The notes beneath the pieces are model-generated. The model was not told the DNA's origin. It ran no database searches and saw only the letters and a list, made by a program, of their open reading frames with translations. 43,373 nucleotides of DNA, taken from NCBI RefSeq assembly GCF_018883605.1, contig NZ_JAHLEM010000158.1:1-43373 (forward strand), read 5' to 3'. A program made the position numbers and the translations under genes. This document shows, one piece after another, positions 8,243 through 17,883 of the stretch; positions within the stretch are counted from its first letter, which is position 1, and each line of letters begins with the position of its first letter. Source of the stretch: Streptomyces niphimycinicus. GTDB taxonomy: Bacteria > Actinomycetota > Actinomycetes > Streptomycetales > Streptomycetaceae.

Positions 8243-9697
8243 ATGCCCAGCCCTTCCGCCACCCAGCCCACCGCCCAGATCGGCGTCACCGGGCTCGCCG
8301 TCATGGGCAGCAACCTCGCCCGCAACTTCGCCCGGCACGGGCACACCGTCGCTCTCCACAACCGCACGTTCGCCAAGACCAAGGCGCTGATGGAGGAGCA
8401 CGGCCACGAGGGGAACTTCGTGCCGGCCGAGAGCGCCGCGGAGTTCGTCGCAGCCCTCCAGCGGCCCCGGCGGCTTGTCATCATGGTCAAGGCGGGTGCG
8501 CCCACCGACGCCGTCATCGAGGAGTTCGCACCCCTCCTCGAAGAGGGCGACGTGATCATCGACGGGGGCAACGCCCACTTCGATGACACCAGGCGCCGGG
8601 AGAAGTCCCTGCGCGAGCGCGGGCTGCACTTCGTGGGCACCGGCATCTCCGGTGGCGAGGAGGGCGCGCTCAACGGGCCCAGCATCATGCCCGGCGGATC
8701 GGCGGAATCCTACAAGTCCCTCGGCCCGCTGCTGGAGGACATCTCCGCCAAGGTGGACGGCGTCCCCTGCTGCACCCATATCGGCCCGGACGGGGCCGGC
8801 CACTTCGTGAAGATGGTGCACAACGGCATCGAGTACGCCGACATGCAGCTCATCGCGGAGTCGTACGACCTGCTGCGGCGGGCGCTGGGCATGACGCCGG
8901 GTGAGATCGCGGAGGTCTTCCGCACCTGGAACGGCGGCCGGCTCGAGTCGTATCTGATCGAGATCACCGCCGAGGTGCTCGGGCACACCGACGCCGTCAC
9001 CGGCAAGCCGTTCGTGGACGTGGTGCAGGACCAGGCCGAGCAGAAGGGCACCGGCCGCTGGACCGTCCAGACCGCGCTGGACCTGGGCGTGCCGGTGAGC
9101 GGGATCGCCGAGGCGGTGTTCGCCCGCTCGCTGTCCGGCCACGCGGATCTGCGGGACGCCTCGCAGGGGCTGCCGGGGCCGTCCGGCGAGAAGCTCACGG
9201 GCGCGGCGGCGGAGCGGTTCGCCGACGATGTCGAGCAGGCGCTGTACGCCTCGAAGATCGTGGCGTACGCGCAGGGCATCCACCAGATCGAGGCGGGCAG
9301 CCAGGAGTACGGCTGGGACATCGATCCGGGGGCGGTCGCGAAGATCTGGCGTGGCGGCTGCATCATCCGGGCGCGGTTCCTGAACCGGATCACCGAGGCG
9401 TATGCCAAGGACCGCAAGCCCGTCACGCTGCTGACCGACGACCACTTCGCGCAGGCGCTGGGCGCGGCGCAGGATGCCTGGCGGCGAGTGGTGGCCACCT
9501 CGGTCGAGCTGGGCGTGCCCGCACCGGGCTTCTCGGCGGCGCTGGCGTACTACGACGCGCTGCGCTCGGAGCGGCTGCCCGCCGCGCTGGTCCAGGGGCA
9601 GCGGGACTTCTTCGGCGCGCACACCTACCGGCGGGTGGACCGCGAGGGTTCGTTCCACACGATGTGGGGCGCCGACCGCGACGAGCGTACGGCCTGA
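8243..9697 (+). CDS. gnd: 6-phosphogluconate dehydrogenase, decarboxylating
   Basis: 484 residues, close to the usual 470-480 of the long form. It oxidises 6-phosphogluconate to ribulose 5-phosphate and CO2 with NADP+ in the cytosolic pentose phosphate pathway. Visible marks are the dinucleotide fold GVTGLAVMGSNLARNFARHG near the N-terminus, IIDGGNAHFDDTRRRE, the substrate segment GGEEGALNGPSIMPGG, and catalytic FVKMVHNGIEYADMQ. Near the C-terminus is IQGQRDFFGAHTY-like sequence (here VQGQRDFFGAHTYRR) with RVDREGSFHT. The ATG at 8243 is preferred because AGGAGTGG lies upstream; an alternative ATG is at 8216. It ends at a strong terminator and no other pentose pathway gene is adjacent. Confidence 0.97.
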   Translation: MPSPSATQPTAQIGVTGLAVMGSNLARNFARHGHTVALHNRTFAKTKALMEEHGHEGNFVPAESAAEFVAALQRPRRLVIMVKAGAPTDAVIEEFAPLLEEGDVIIDGGNAHFDDTRRREKSLRERGLHFVGTGISGGEEGALNGPSIMPGGSAESYKSLGPLLEDISAKVDGVPCCTHIGPDGAGHFVKMVHNGIEYADMQLIAESYDLLRRALGMTPGEIAEVFRTWNGGRLESYLIEITAEVLGHTDAVTGKPFVDVVQDQAEQKGTGRWTVQTALDLGVPVSGIAEAVFARSLSGHADLRDASQGLPGPSGEKLTGAAAERFADDVEQALYASKIVAYAQGIHQIEAGSQEYGWDIDPGAVAKIWRGGCIIRARFLNRITEAYAKDRKPVTLLTDDHFAQALGAAQDAWRRVVATSVELGVPAPGFSAALAYYDALRSERLPAALVQGQRDFFGAHTYRRVDREGSFHTMWGADRDERTA

Positions 9698-9720
9698 CGT
9701 CATGACGTCGTAACGGCGCG

Positions 9721-9763
9721 AGGGCCGTGTCCCCGCCCCGGATTCCGGTGGGGACACGGCCCT
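9721..9763. terminator. Bidirectional hairpin terminator
   Basis: Perfect 14-base arms AGGGCCGTGTCCCC (9721-9734) and GGGGACACGGCCCT (9750-9763) with a 15-base loop, between the convergent gnd and MFS exporter genes. Confidence 0.85.
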
Positions 9764-9806
9764 GGTGCCGTGGTGTGCCACGGCCCTCGCGCCGCCGCCG
9801 CGCAGG

Positions 9807-11177
9807 TCAGGGTGTGTAGCGGCGGAAGGCGGGCACCGCGGCGGCCAGCCCGAGTGTGCTGACGGCCACCAGCAGCCCGCCCGCGGCGACCGCCGCGCGG
9901 GCCCCGAGGAGGGAGCCCGCGGTGCCGTGCAGCAGGTCGGCGACGCGCGGGCCGCCCGCCACCACCACGGTGAACACGCCCTGCATCCGGCCGCGCATGT
10001 CGTCGGTTGCGGCCGACTGGAGAATCGCCCCGCGGAAGACCATCGAGACCATGTCGGCGACGCCCGCGAGGGCGAGGAAGGCCACCGCCCACCACAGGTT
10101 CGGGCTGAGCCCGAATCCGGCGATGGCCACGCCCCAGGCCACCACGGCGGCGATGACCATCAGGCCGTGGCGGCGGGCGCGGGAGAAAGTGCCGGACAGC
10201 AGACCGCCGGCCACCGCGCCGATCGGGATCGCCGCGAAGAGCAGGCCGAGCGCGAACCCCTCGCCCCAGGGCGCGTAGGTGTGCGAGGCGAGCTGGGGGA
10301 AGAGCGCGCGGGGCATGCCGAAGACCATGGCGATGATGTCCGCGAGGAAGGACATCAGCAGGATGCGGTGGGCGGCGATGTACCGGAAGCCGTCGACCAC
10401 ATCGCGCCATCCGGCCCGTCGGCCGCCGCCCGCGGCGCCCTCGGTGAGCGGCGGGAGGGACGGCAGCCGCCAGACGGCCCACAGGGTGATGCACAGCGCC
10501 ACGGCGTCGATGAGATAGAGCGTGGGCAGGCCGAGGACGGGGATCAGGGCGCCCGCGAGCAGCGGGCCGATGATCATGCCCGTCTGGGCGACGGTGGACT
10601 GGAGGGCGCCCGCGGCGGGCAGTTCGTCGGCGGGCACGAGGCGGGCTACGGAGGCGCTGCGGGCCGGGGAGTTCATGCCGAAGAAGCCCTGCTGGGCGGC
10701 GAGCAGCACCATGAGCACCGCCACCGAGTCCAGACCGGCGAAGGACTGCGCCCAGAACAGCAGCGAGGTGACGGCGATGCCCACGTTGGTGACAAGCATC
10801 AGGGTGCGCCGGTCCATCCGGTCGGCGACCACCCCGCCCCACAGTGCGAAGACCACCAGCGGGAGGAGCCCCGCGAAGCTGGCGTAGCCGACCCACGCCG
10901 ATGAGCCGGTGATGTCGTAGATCTGCTTGGGGACGGCCACGGCGGTGAGCTGGCTGCCGATGGCCGTCACGGTGGTGGAGGTCCACAGCCGCCGGAAGGG
11001 GCGGTGGCGCAGCGGCCGGGTGTCCATCACCCAGCGGCGCCAGCCGGGCTTCGGCGGCGGGGCGGGGGCGCCGTCCTCGGCTCCGGGGGGCTTGTCGTCG
11101 TCCCGGGCGGTGGGTTCTATCTCGTCGTCGCTGCTTCTGGCGATCTCCACGGCTGGTTCGATTCCTCCTACATCCAT
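9807..11177 (-). CDS. MFS exporter (EntS/MFS_3-like)
   Basis: About 456 residues. An acidic, proline-rich N-terminal tail of about 60 residues is followed by 12 predicted helices. Marks of the EntS/macrolide-type MFS_3 group are HRPFRRLWTSTTVTAIGSQL (helix 1 entry), GGVVADRMDRRTLML (the loop 2-3 A motif) and AALQSTVAQTGMIIGPLLAG-like sequence. These proteins export siderophores or small molecules by proton antiport. The start is the ATG at 11177; a GTG at 11150 preceded by AGGAGG is an alternative that shortens only the tail. It lies 53 bases behind the XdhC-like gene on the same strand and is probably co-transcribed with it, which may tie it to the product of the molybdenum hydroxylase. Confidence 0.85.
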   Translation of the reverse strand: MDVGGIEPAVEIARSSDDEIEPTARDDDKPPGAEDGAPAPPPKPGWRRWVMDTRPLRHRPFRRLWTSTTVTAIGSQLTAVAVPKQIYDITGSSAWVGYASFAGLLPLVVFALWGGVVADRMDRRTLMLVTNVGIAVTSLLFWAQSFAGLDSVAVLMVLLAAQQGFFGMNSPARSASVARLVPADELPAAGALQSTVAQTGMIIGPLLAGALIPVLGLPTLYLIDAVALCITLWAVWRLPSLPPLTEGAAGGGRRAGWRDVVDGFRYIAAHRILLMSFLADIIAMVFGMPRALFPQLASHTYAPWGEGFALGLLFAAIPIGAVAGGLLSGTFSRARRHGLMVIAAVVAWGVAIAGFGLSPNLWWAVAFLALAGVADMVSMVFRGAILQSAATDDMRGRMQGVFTVVVAGGPRVADLLHGTAGSLLGARAAVAAGGLLVAVSTLGLAAAVPAFRRYTP

Positions 11178-11230
11178 TCGGGCCGGGAACCATTGTGACG
11201 ATCCACGGCCCGGGCCGTGGCCCCGGCTCC

Positions 11231-12382
11231 TCAGTCCCCGGCCGCGGGACGCATCCGCCGCCGGCCGTGGATGCTGCCGCTCAGGGAGGTCAGCCGGGCG
11301 CCGCTGCCGCCGCCGCGGTCGGCGATGATCTCGGCCGCGATGCTGACGGCGGTCTCCTCCGGGGTACGGGCGCCGAGGTCCAGGCCGATCGGCGAGGCGA
11401 GCCGGGCCAGCGCCTCCTCGCCGAGACCGGTGGTGCGCAGCCGGCGGAGCCGGTCGTCGTGGGTGCGGCGGGAGCCCATGGCGCCGACGTAGGCCAGCGG
11501 CAGGCGCAGGGCGACGTCCAGCAGCGGCACATCGAACTTCGGGTCGTGGGTGAGCACACAGACCACCGTGCGTTCGTCGATCCGGCCCGCTTCCGCCTCG
11601 GTGCGCAGATAGCGGTGCGGCCAGTCGGTCACCACCTCGTGCGCGTCGGGGAAGCGGCGCGCGGTGGCGAAGACCGGCCGGGCGTCGCACACGGTGACGT
11701 GGTAGCCGAGGTACGCGCCGATCCGGGCCATGGCCGCCGCGAAGTCGACGGCGCCGAAGACCAGCATCCTCGGCGGGGTGGCGTGGACGGAGACGAACAG
11801 GGTGAGCTCCTCGTCCATGCGCGTGCCGTCGTATCCGTAGCGCAGCGTCTCGGTGCGCCCGCCGGCCAGCAGTCCGCGCGCGTCCTCGGCGATGGCCGCG
11901 TCCAGCCGCCCGGAGCCGAGGGTGCCCGAGGTGCCCTCGGGCCGTACCACCAGCCGGCGGCCCAGCCGCCCCTTAGGGTCGGGCCCGTCGACGGCCACGC
12001 AGATCACCTCGGCCACCGGCTCCCCGGCGGCTACCGCGGTGGCCACCTCGCCCAGTTCGGGGAAGCCTTCGGGGTCGACCCGCTCCACATACACATCGAT
12101 GATTCCGCCGCAGGTCAGCCCGACCGCGAAGGCGTCGTCGTCGCTGACGCCGTAGCGCTCCAGCACGGGCGTTCCGCTGTCGGTCACCTCCTGGGCCAGT
12201 TCGTAGACGGCGCCCTCGACACAGCCGCCGGAGACGCTGCCGATCGCGGCGCCATCGGGCCCGACCAGCATGCTCGTCCCGGGCGGCAGCGGGGAGGAGT
12301 GCCAGGTCGCCACCACCGTGGCACGGGCGAACGGCTCGCCCTGGCCCCACCATCGGTGCATCTGCGCTACGACGTCTCGCAT
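11231..12382 (-). CDS. XdhC/CoxI (PaoD-like) molybdenum hydroxylase maturation protein
   Basis: 383 residues. The N-terminal XdhC_CoxI domain has SVSGGCVEGAVYE (about 50-62) and the downstream GLTCGGIIDVYVE with its conserved Cys. The C-terminal Rossmann-like domain (about 190-340) has MLVFGAVDFAAAMARIG, ending in YVGAMGSRRTHDDRLRRL and GLDLGARTPEETAVSIAAEI. Family members bind molybdenum cofactor, help sulfurate it, and hand it to the large subunit of xanthine-dehydrogenase-type enzymes. ATG 12382 is chosen for the upstream GAGGAGA site. It is divergent from the FeS/FAD/Mo operon with a shared palindrome between them, as paoD accompanies paoABC in E. coli. Confidence 0.92.
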   Translation of the reverse strand: MRDVVAQMHRWWGQGEPFARATVVATWHSSPLPPGTSMLVGPDGAAIGSVSGGCVEGAVYELAQEVTDSGTPVLERYGVSDDDAFAVGLTCGGIIDVYVERVDPEGFPELGEVATAVAAGEPVAEVICVAVDGPDPKGRLGRRLVVRPEGTSGTLGSGRLDAAIAEDARGLLAGGRTETLRYGYDGTRMDEELTLFVSVHATPPRMLVFGAVDFAAAMARIGAYLGYHVTVCDARPVFATARRFPDAHEVVTDWPHRYLRTEAEAGRIDERTVVCVLTHDPKFDVPLLDVALRLPLAYVGAMGSRRTHDDRLRRLRTTGLGEEALARLASPIGLDLGARTPEETAVSIAAEIIADRGGGSGARLTSLSGSIHGRRRMRPAAGD

Positions 12383-12409
12383 GGAATCCAAATCTCCTCG
12401 CCGACCCAT

Positions 12410-12433
12410 GTAAGAGGTTGATACATTCAATGT

Positions 12434-12446
<13 letters not shown>
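12410..12446. promoter_or_regulatory. Long interrupted palindrome covering the start codon of the FeS subunit gene
   Basis: The core is ATACAT-TCA-ATGTAT (12421-12435), flanked by AGAGG (12413-12417) and CCTCT (12439-12443), and further by GT (12410-12411) and AC (12445-12446). The dyad includes the ATG of the FeS subunit gene at 12434 and lies 28-64 bases upstream of the divergent xdhC-like start. AT-rich symmetric sites like this are typical TetR operators, and a TetR gene closes the operon at 16189. That pairing is inference. Confidence 0.65.
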
Positions 12447-13017
<571 letters not shown>

Positions 13018-13021
<4 letters not shown>

Positions 13022-14019
13022 AGGAGTTCGCCTACGCCCGCGCGGGCGACGCCGACGAGGCGGCCGCGCTGATCGCCGAGCGCCCGGATGCCACCTACCT
13101 CGGCGGGGGCACCAATCTGGTGGATCTGATGAAGCTCGGCGTCACCGGCCCCGGGCTGCTCATCGACGTCTCCCGGCTGCCGTACGACCGGATCGAGCAC
13201 CGCGACGACGGCTCCGTACTCATCGGCGCGACCGTGCGCAACGGCGCTCTGGCGGGCGATCCGGGCATCCGCGAGCGCTTCCCGCTGCTGTCCCAGGCGC
13301 TGCTGGCCGGGGCGTCGGGGCAACTGCGCACGGTGGCCACGGTGGGCGGCAATCTGCTGCAACGCACCCGCTGCGGGTACTTCCAGGATGTGAGCAAGCC
13401 GTGCAACAAGCGCGAACCGGGCACCGGGTGTCCGGCGATCCAGGGCGCGCACCGCGATCTGGCCGTGCTGGGCACCTCCGACCAGTGCGTGGCCTCCCAC
13501 CCCTCCGACATGGCGGTGGCGCTGGTGGCACTCGACGCGGTGGCGCATCTGCGGTCCGTGGACGGCGGCTCGCGCACCGTTCCGGTGGCGGAGCTGTATC
13601 TGCTGCCCGGCCGGACACCGCACCGGGAGACCGTCCTGGACCACGGTGACCTCATCACCGCCGTGGAGCTGCCCCCGCCGCCGCCGGGTGCCCGGATGCG
13701 CTATCGCAAGGTGCGGGACCGCTGGTCGTACGCCTTCGCGCTGGTGAGCGCCGCCACCGCGGTGTCCGTGGCCGAGGACGGCTCGCTCCAGGACGTGCGG
13801 ATCGCGCTCGGCGGGGTGGCGCCCCGGCCGTGGCGGGCCCGGATCGCCGAGGAGCGGCTGCGCGGCGCCCGGCCGGACGAGGAGACGCTGCGGGAGGCGG
13901 CCCGGGCCGAGCTGGCCGAGGCGCGGCCGCTGCCGGACAACGCCTTCAAGGTCGACCTGGCCATTGATCTGATCGTCGCGGGCGTCCGCGACCTCGCCGC
14001 GAGGAAGGACCGCGCATGA
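13018..14019 (+). CDS. Molybdenum hydroxylase FAD subunit with extra [4Fe-4S] site (PaoB/YagS type)
   Basis: 333 residues. FAD-binding marks are YLGGGTNLVDLMKLGV (about 27-42) and ATVGGNLLQRTRC (about 107-119). A CO-dehydrogenase flavoprotein C-terminal domain follows. Between them lies an insertion with Cys119, Cys129, Cys138 and Cys157, in RCGYFQD, KPCNKREPGTGCPAI and SDQCVASHPSD. In E. coli PaoB this insertion holds a 4Fe-4S cluster, so all four ligands appear present. This places the locus with PaoABC-type aldehyde oxidoreductases rather than classical xanthine dehydrogenase. ATGA overlaps on both sides show tight translational coupling. Confidence 0.93.
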
Positions 14020-16178
14020 CCACCGTCTCGCGATGCATCGGCGCCCCGATGACCCGGGTCGACGGCCTGGACAAGGTGACCGGCGCGGCGCGCTACGCCT
14101 ATGAGTTCCCCACTCAGGGCGTCAGCTATGTGTGGCCGGTGCAGGCGACCGTCGCCCGCGGCCGGGTGACGGCGGTGGATCCCGCCCCGGCGCTGGCCCT
14201 GCCCGGTGTGCTGACGGTGCTCGACCACACCAACGCCCCGCGGCTGAACACCGAGGCACAGGCGAGCGCGGACCTCTTCGTGCTCCAGTCCCCTCAGGTG
14301 GCCTACCACGGCCAGATGGTGGCCGCCGTGGTGGCCACCTCGCTGGAGGCGGCGCGCGAGGGTGCGGCCGCGGTCCGGGTGAGCTATGAGCGGGAGCCGC
14401 ACGATGTGGTGCTGCGCGCCGACGACGAGCGGCTGGAGATCCCCGAGAGGGTGACCGACGGCAGCCCTGGCCTGGTCGAGCGCGGTGACGCCGACGCGGC
14501 GTGGGCCGCCGCTCCGGTGCGGGTGGACCACACGTACACCACCCCGGTCGAGCATGTGAGCCCGATGGAGCCGCATGCCACCATCGCGGTGTGGGACGAG
14601 GACCGGCTGACGCTGTTCAACTCCGACCAGGGCCCGTACATGAGCGCGCAACTGCTGTCCGCGCTGTTCGGGATCGAGCTGAGTGCGGTGGAGGTCGTCG
14701 CGGAGTACATCGGCGGTGGCTTCGGGGCCAAGGGCATTCCGCGCTCGCCGACGGTGCTGGCGGCGCTGGCCGCACGGGCCGTCGGACGGCCGGTGAAGAT
14801 CGCCCTGACCCGGCAGCAGATGTTCCAGTTGATCCCCTACCGCTCCCCCACCATCCAGCGGGTGCGGCTGGGCGCCGGGCGCGACGGCCGGCTGACGGTG
14901 ATCCAGCACGACTCGGTGCAGCAGCGCTCGACCCTGGTGCCGTTCGCCGACCAGACGGTGTCCTCGACGCGGATGATGTACGCGGCACCCAACGCCCGTA
15001 CGACCGTGAAGGTGGCGCCGCTGGATGTGATGACGCCCGCCTGGTTCCGCGCGCCCGGCCACACACCGGGGATGTTCGCACTGGAGTCGGCGATCGACGA
15101 ACTGGCCGAGGCGCTGGGCATGGACCCGATCGAGCTGCGGATCCGCAACGAGCCGGAGAACGACCCGGAGAGCGGAAAACCGTTCAGCAGCCGCAATCTG
15201 GTGGCCTGCCTGCGCGAGGGCGCGGCGCGCTTCGGCTGGGAGCGCCGCGATCCGGCGCCGGGGATCCGGCGCGAGGGGCGCTGGCTGGTCGGCACCGGTG
15301 TGGCCGCCTCGCACCACCCGGACTACACCTTCCCCTCCTCCGCGGTGGCGCGCGCCGAGGAGGACGGGACGTACCGGGTGCGCATCGGCGCGGCCGACCT
15401 CGGCACGGGTGCCCGCACCGCCCTCACCCAGGTGGCGGCGGACGCGCTGGGCATTCCGGTGTCGCGGCTGCGGCTGGAGATCGGCCGCGCGTCGCTGGGC
15501 ATGGCGCCGTTCGCGGGCGGTTCGCTCGGCACCGCGTCCTGGGGCTGGGCGGTGGACAAGGCGTGCCGTGCGCTGCTGAAGGAGCTGGACGTCTACGGAG
15601 GTGTGGTCCCGGACGGCGGTCTTGAGGTGGTGGCCGACACCACCGAGGACCTGGGGCAGCGGGCGGATCTGTCACGGCACACCTTCGGGGCGCAGTTCGC
15701 CCAGGTGCGGGTGGACGCCGACACCGGTGAGATCCGGGTGGACCGGATGCTGGGCGTGTTCGCGGCCGGGCGGATCGTCAATCCGCACACCGCGCGCTCG
15801 CAGTTCCTGGGAGCCATGACGATGGGTCTGTCGATGGCGCTGCTGGAGATCGGCGAGGTCGATCCGGTCTTCGGCGACTTCGCCAACCATGACTTCGCGG
15901 GCTATCACATCGCCGCCCACGCCGATGTCCCGCGGCTGGACGTGGTGTGCCTGGAGGAGACCGACAACACCTCCAACCCGGTGGGTGCCAAGGGCATCGG
16001 CGAACTGGGCATCGTGGGCGCGGCGGCGGCCATCGGCAACGCCTTCCACCATGCGACCGGAGAGCGGGTGCGGGAGCTGCCGATCCGTATCGAGCGCTCG
16101 CGGGAGGCGCTCCGGGCGGCCAGGTCCGCCGAAAAGCGCAGGCCAGGGGCGGGCGAGCCGGAGCCTCGGGTCGGATAG
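14016..16178 (+). CDS. Molybdopterin-binding catalytic subunit (PaoC/YagR type aldehyde oxidoreductase)
   Basis: 720 residues, matching the short PaoC-type large subunit (about 730). The N-terminal a/b hammerhead (about 15-125) is followed by the molybdenum-binding domains. Visible marks are YIGGGFGAKGIPRSP (about 231-245), the AWFRAPGHTPGMFALE segment near 345 with its cofactor-contacting Arg, and GAKGIGELG (657-665), where Glu663 is the expected catalytic base. The likely reaction is oxidation of aldehydes, possibly aromatic or aliphatic, to acids using water and reduction of FAD. The substrate is not readable. It is third in the operon, overlapping the FAD subunit gene by four bases, with the TetR gene 10 bases downstream. 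Confidence 0.94.
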   Translation: MTTVSRCIGAPMTRVDGLDKVTGAARYAYEFPTQGVSYVWPVQATVARGRVTAVDPAPALALPGVLTVLDHTNAPRLNTEAQASADLFVLQSPQVAYHGQMVAAVVATSLEAAREGAAAVRVSYEREPHDVVLRADDERLEIPERVTDGSPGLVERGDADAAWAAAPVRVDHTYTTPVEHVSPMEPHATIAVWDEDRLTLFNSDQGPYMSAQLLSALFGIELSAVEVVAEYIGGGFGAKGIPRSPTVLAALAARAVGRPVKIALTRQQMFQLIPYRSPTIQRVRLGAGRDGRLTVIQHDSVQQRSTLVPFADQTVSSTRMMYAAPNARTTVKVAPLDVMTPAWFRAPGHTPGMFALESAIDELAEALGMDPIELRIRNEPENDPESGKPFSSRNLVACLREGAARFGWERRDPAPGIRREGRWLVGTGVAASHHPDYTFPSSAVARAEEDGTYRVRIGAADLGTGARTALTQVAADALGIPVSRLRLEIGRASLGMAPFAGGSLGTASWGWAVDKACRALLKELDVYGGVVPDGGLEVVADTTEDLGQRADLSRHTFGAQFAQVRVDADTGEIRVDRMLGVFAAGRIVNPHTARSQFLGAMTMGLSMALLEIGEVDPVFGDFANHDFAGYHIAAHADVPRLDVVCLEETDNTSNPVGAKGIGELGIVGAAAAIGNAFHHATGERVRELPIRIERSREALRAARSAEKRRPGAGEPEPRVG

Positions 16179-16188
16179 GGTCACCCGA

Positions 16189-16836
16189 ATGGCACCCACC
16201 CCGAAGGGACGCGCCACCTACCACCACGGCGACTTGGCCGCGGCGCTGGTGGCGGCGACCCTGGAGATCATCGATGAGGTCGGGGTGCGAGGTTTCTCCG
16301 TCGCGGAGGCCGCGCGCCGCACCTGTGTCAGCCCCGGTGCCCCGTACCGCCACTTCGCCGACCGTGACGCGCTGGTCGCCGCCGCCGCGCTGGAGGTCTC
16401 GCGGCGGCTGCGGGCCATCTACCTGGAGACCGCGGCCGAGAGCGGCTCCGCTCAGGAGCGGCTGGCGACGGTGGCGGGCAGCTTCGTGCGCGCGGCGGCC
16501 CGCTACCGCGGCGGGCTGGACATCCTGTTCGCCCCGGGGCTGCGGGCCACCCATCCGGAGCTACGGGACAGCACCCGGGAGTTCGTCGATCTGCTGTTGC
16601 CGAGCGCCTTCGAGGTGATCGCTCCGGGCGAGGGCCCGGCGACGGCCGTGGCGCTGCTCGACGCGCTGCATGCACTCGCCCGGGGGTATGTCGCCCAATT
16701 GCTGGAAGGGAAGTTCGGCGATCCGGATGACGTGGCCGAGGAGGTCGCCATCCGTGCGACCCAGGCCGCGCGGGCGCTGGTAGCGGGCTACGGCGTGCCA
16801 TCGGGGCATGTCGGCGAGGTGGCACGGGACCGCTGA
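16189..16836 (+). CDS. TetR-family transcriptional regulator
   Basis: 215 residues. The N-terminal helix-turn-helix (about 10-60) shows the usual pattern: YHHGDLAAALVAATLEIIDE, then GFSVAEAARRTCVSPGAPYRHF, then ADRDALVAA. The C-terminal half (about 70-205) is an all-helical ligand domain of the TetR_C type. ATG 16189 lies 10 bases after the stop of the molybdopterin subunit, so it is probably the last gene of the operon and part of an autoregulatory loop. The palindrome at 12410-12446 is the best operator candidate. Weak ribosome site (GGATAGGGT). Confidence 0.9.
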   Translation: MAPTPKGRATYHHGDLAAALVAATLEIIDEVGVRGFSVAEAARRTCVSPGAPYRHFADRDALVAAAALEVSRRLRAIYLETAAESGSAQERLATVAGSFVRAAARYRGGLDILFAPGLRATHPELRDSTREFVDLLLPSAFEVIAPGEGPATAVALLDALHALARGYVAQLLEGKFGDPDDVAEEVAIRATQAARALVAGYGVPSGHVGEVARDR

Positions 16837-16918
16837 CGGAGGGACAGAATTTCCCGTTCCGCTTCACGATCTTCGTTCGGCGCGCATACCGTCGATGCGG
16901 AACGGATCGGAGGAACAG

Positions 16919-17872
16919 ATGTCCCTGAAATCCGGTAAGAGCCTGTGTCATGTTCCCCGCCGCACGCCCGGCCGGGGACATGACACAGGCTCTAAGGGCG
17001 CCCACCGGGCGCCTTCGCGGCTGTGCTCGCCGTACGCCGTCGGCGCACTGGGGGTGGCGGTCACCGCCGCCGTCCTCGCCACCCTCGTCCCGGCCACCGC
17101 CGGGACGACCGACCCCGACCACGACGCCGGTACCGACCCGGCCCCCGCATCGTCCGTCCCGCACCCCGAGCGGGACTGGATGGGCTCGACGATCGCCCGC
17201 TACGAGAAGGCCGACCCCGGCGTCTCGCCCAGGGCCACCAGAGCGGCCTCGGTGGAGGGTGTGGATGTCAGCGACCATCAGGGTTCGGTCGACTGGGCGG
17301 CCCTGTGGGACGACAACGTCCGATTCGCCTATGTGAAGGCCACCGAGAGCACGACCTACAAGAACCCCTCGTTCGCCGGGCAGTACAACGGCTCCTTCCA
17401 GCAGGGCATGATCCGCGGCGCCTACCACTTCGCCCTGCCGGATCGTTCCAGCGGCACCCGTCAGGCCGACTTCTTCGTGAGCAACGGAGGCGACTGGTCC
17501 AACGACGGCAAGACACTGCCGCCCGTCCTGGACCTCGAGTACAACCCGTACGGAGCAATCTGCTTCGGACTGACCGCGTCCCAGATCGTGGACTGGATCG
17601 GCGACTTCACGGCGCGGGTCAAGGAGCGCACCGGACGGCAGCCGGTGATCTACACCGCCACCGGCTGGTGGAAGACTTGCACGGGCAACAGCGCCGCCTT
17701 CGCCGAGCGGAATCCCCTGTGGCTGGCGCGGTACGCCGCCACCCCCGGGGACCTGCCGGCCGGCTGGGCGACCCACACCCTGTGGCAGTACACCTCCACC
17801 GGGCCGCTGGTGGGCGACCACAACAGGTTCAACGGAAGCCTGACGGGCCTCAAGGCGCTGGCCACGGGGTGA
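16919..17872 (+). CDS. Secreted GH25 muramidase (lysozyme)
   Basis: 317 residues. GGAGGAA six bases upstream fixes ATG 16919. A signal peptide with hydrophobic core AVGALGVAVTAAVLATLVPA lies unusually late (about 40-60), because codons 7-25 come from a palindromic insertion (see 16939). The GH25 domain runs from about 112: EGVDVSDHQGSVDWAAL (Asp116), FAYVKATEST, GAYHFALPD, PPVLDLEYN (Asp205 and Glu207, the DxE pair), PVIYTATGWW, PLWLARY and LWQYTSTG near the end. The enzyme cleaves the MurNAc-GlcNAc bond of peptidoglycan outside the cell. Without the insertion the N-terminus would read MSLKSG then KGAHRAPSRL, a standard signal peptide n-region, so the protein is probably still secreted. It converges with the gene at 17884. 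Confidence 0.93.
   Translation: MSLKSGKSLCHVPRRTPGRGHDTGSKGAHRAPSRLCSPYAVGALGVAVTAAVLATLVPATAGTTDPDHDAGTDPAPASSVPHPERDWMGSTIARYEKADPGVSPRATRAASVEGVDVSDHQGSVDWAALWDDNVRFAYVKATESTTYKNPSFAGQYNGSFQQGMIRGAYHFALPDRSSGTRQADFFVSNGGDWSNDGKTLPPVLDLEYNPYGAICFGLTASQIVDWIGDFTARVKERTGRQPVIYTATGWWKTCTGNSAAFAERNPLWLARYAATPGDLPAGWATHTLWQYTSTGPLVGDHNRFNGSLTGLKALATG
16939..16992. mobile_element. 54-bp MITE-like palindromic insertion with TAA target duplication
   Basis: The element begins GAGCCTGTGTCATGT and ends with its exact 15-base complement (16978-16992). After one unpaired T the pairing continues through CCCC/GGGG, so most of the element is a hairpin. It is flanked by TAA at 16936-16938 and TAA at 16993-16995, as left by transposons with 3-bp TNA targets (some IS5-group elements). 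Element plus one duplication is 57 bp, exactly 19 codons, so the lysozyme frame is kept. No transposase is encoded; it must have moved by help from a full element elsewhere. The family name is inference. Confidence 0.6.
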
Positions 17873-17883
17873 GGCGGCGGCAC

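Noticed and set aside
13701..15317. 538-residue minus-strand frame
   Set aside because: Antisense to the FAD and molybdopterin subunits, which carry conserved cofactor motifs.
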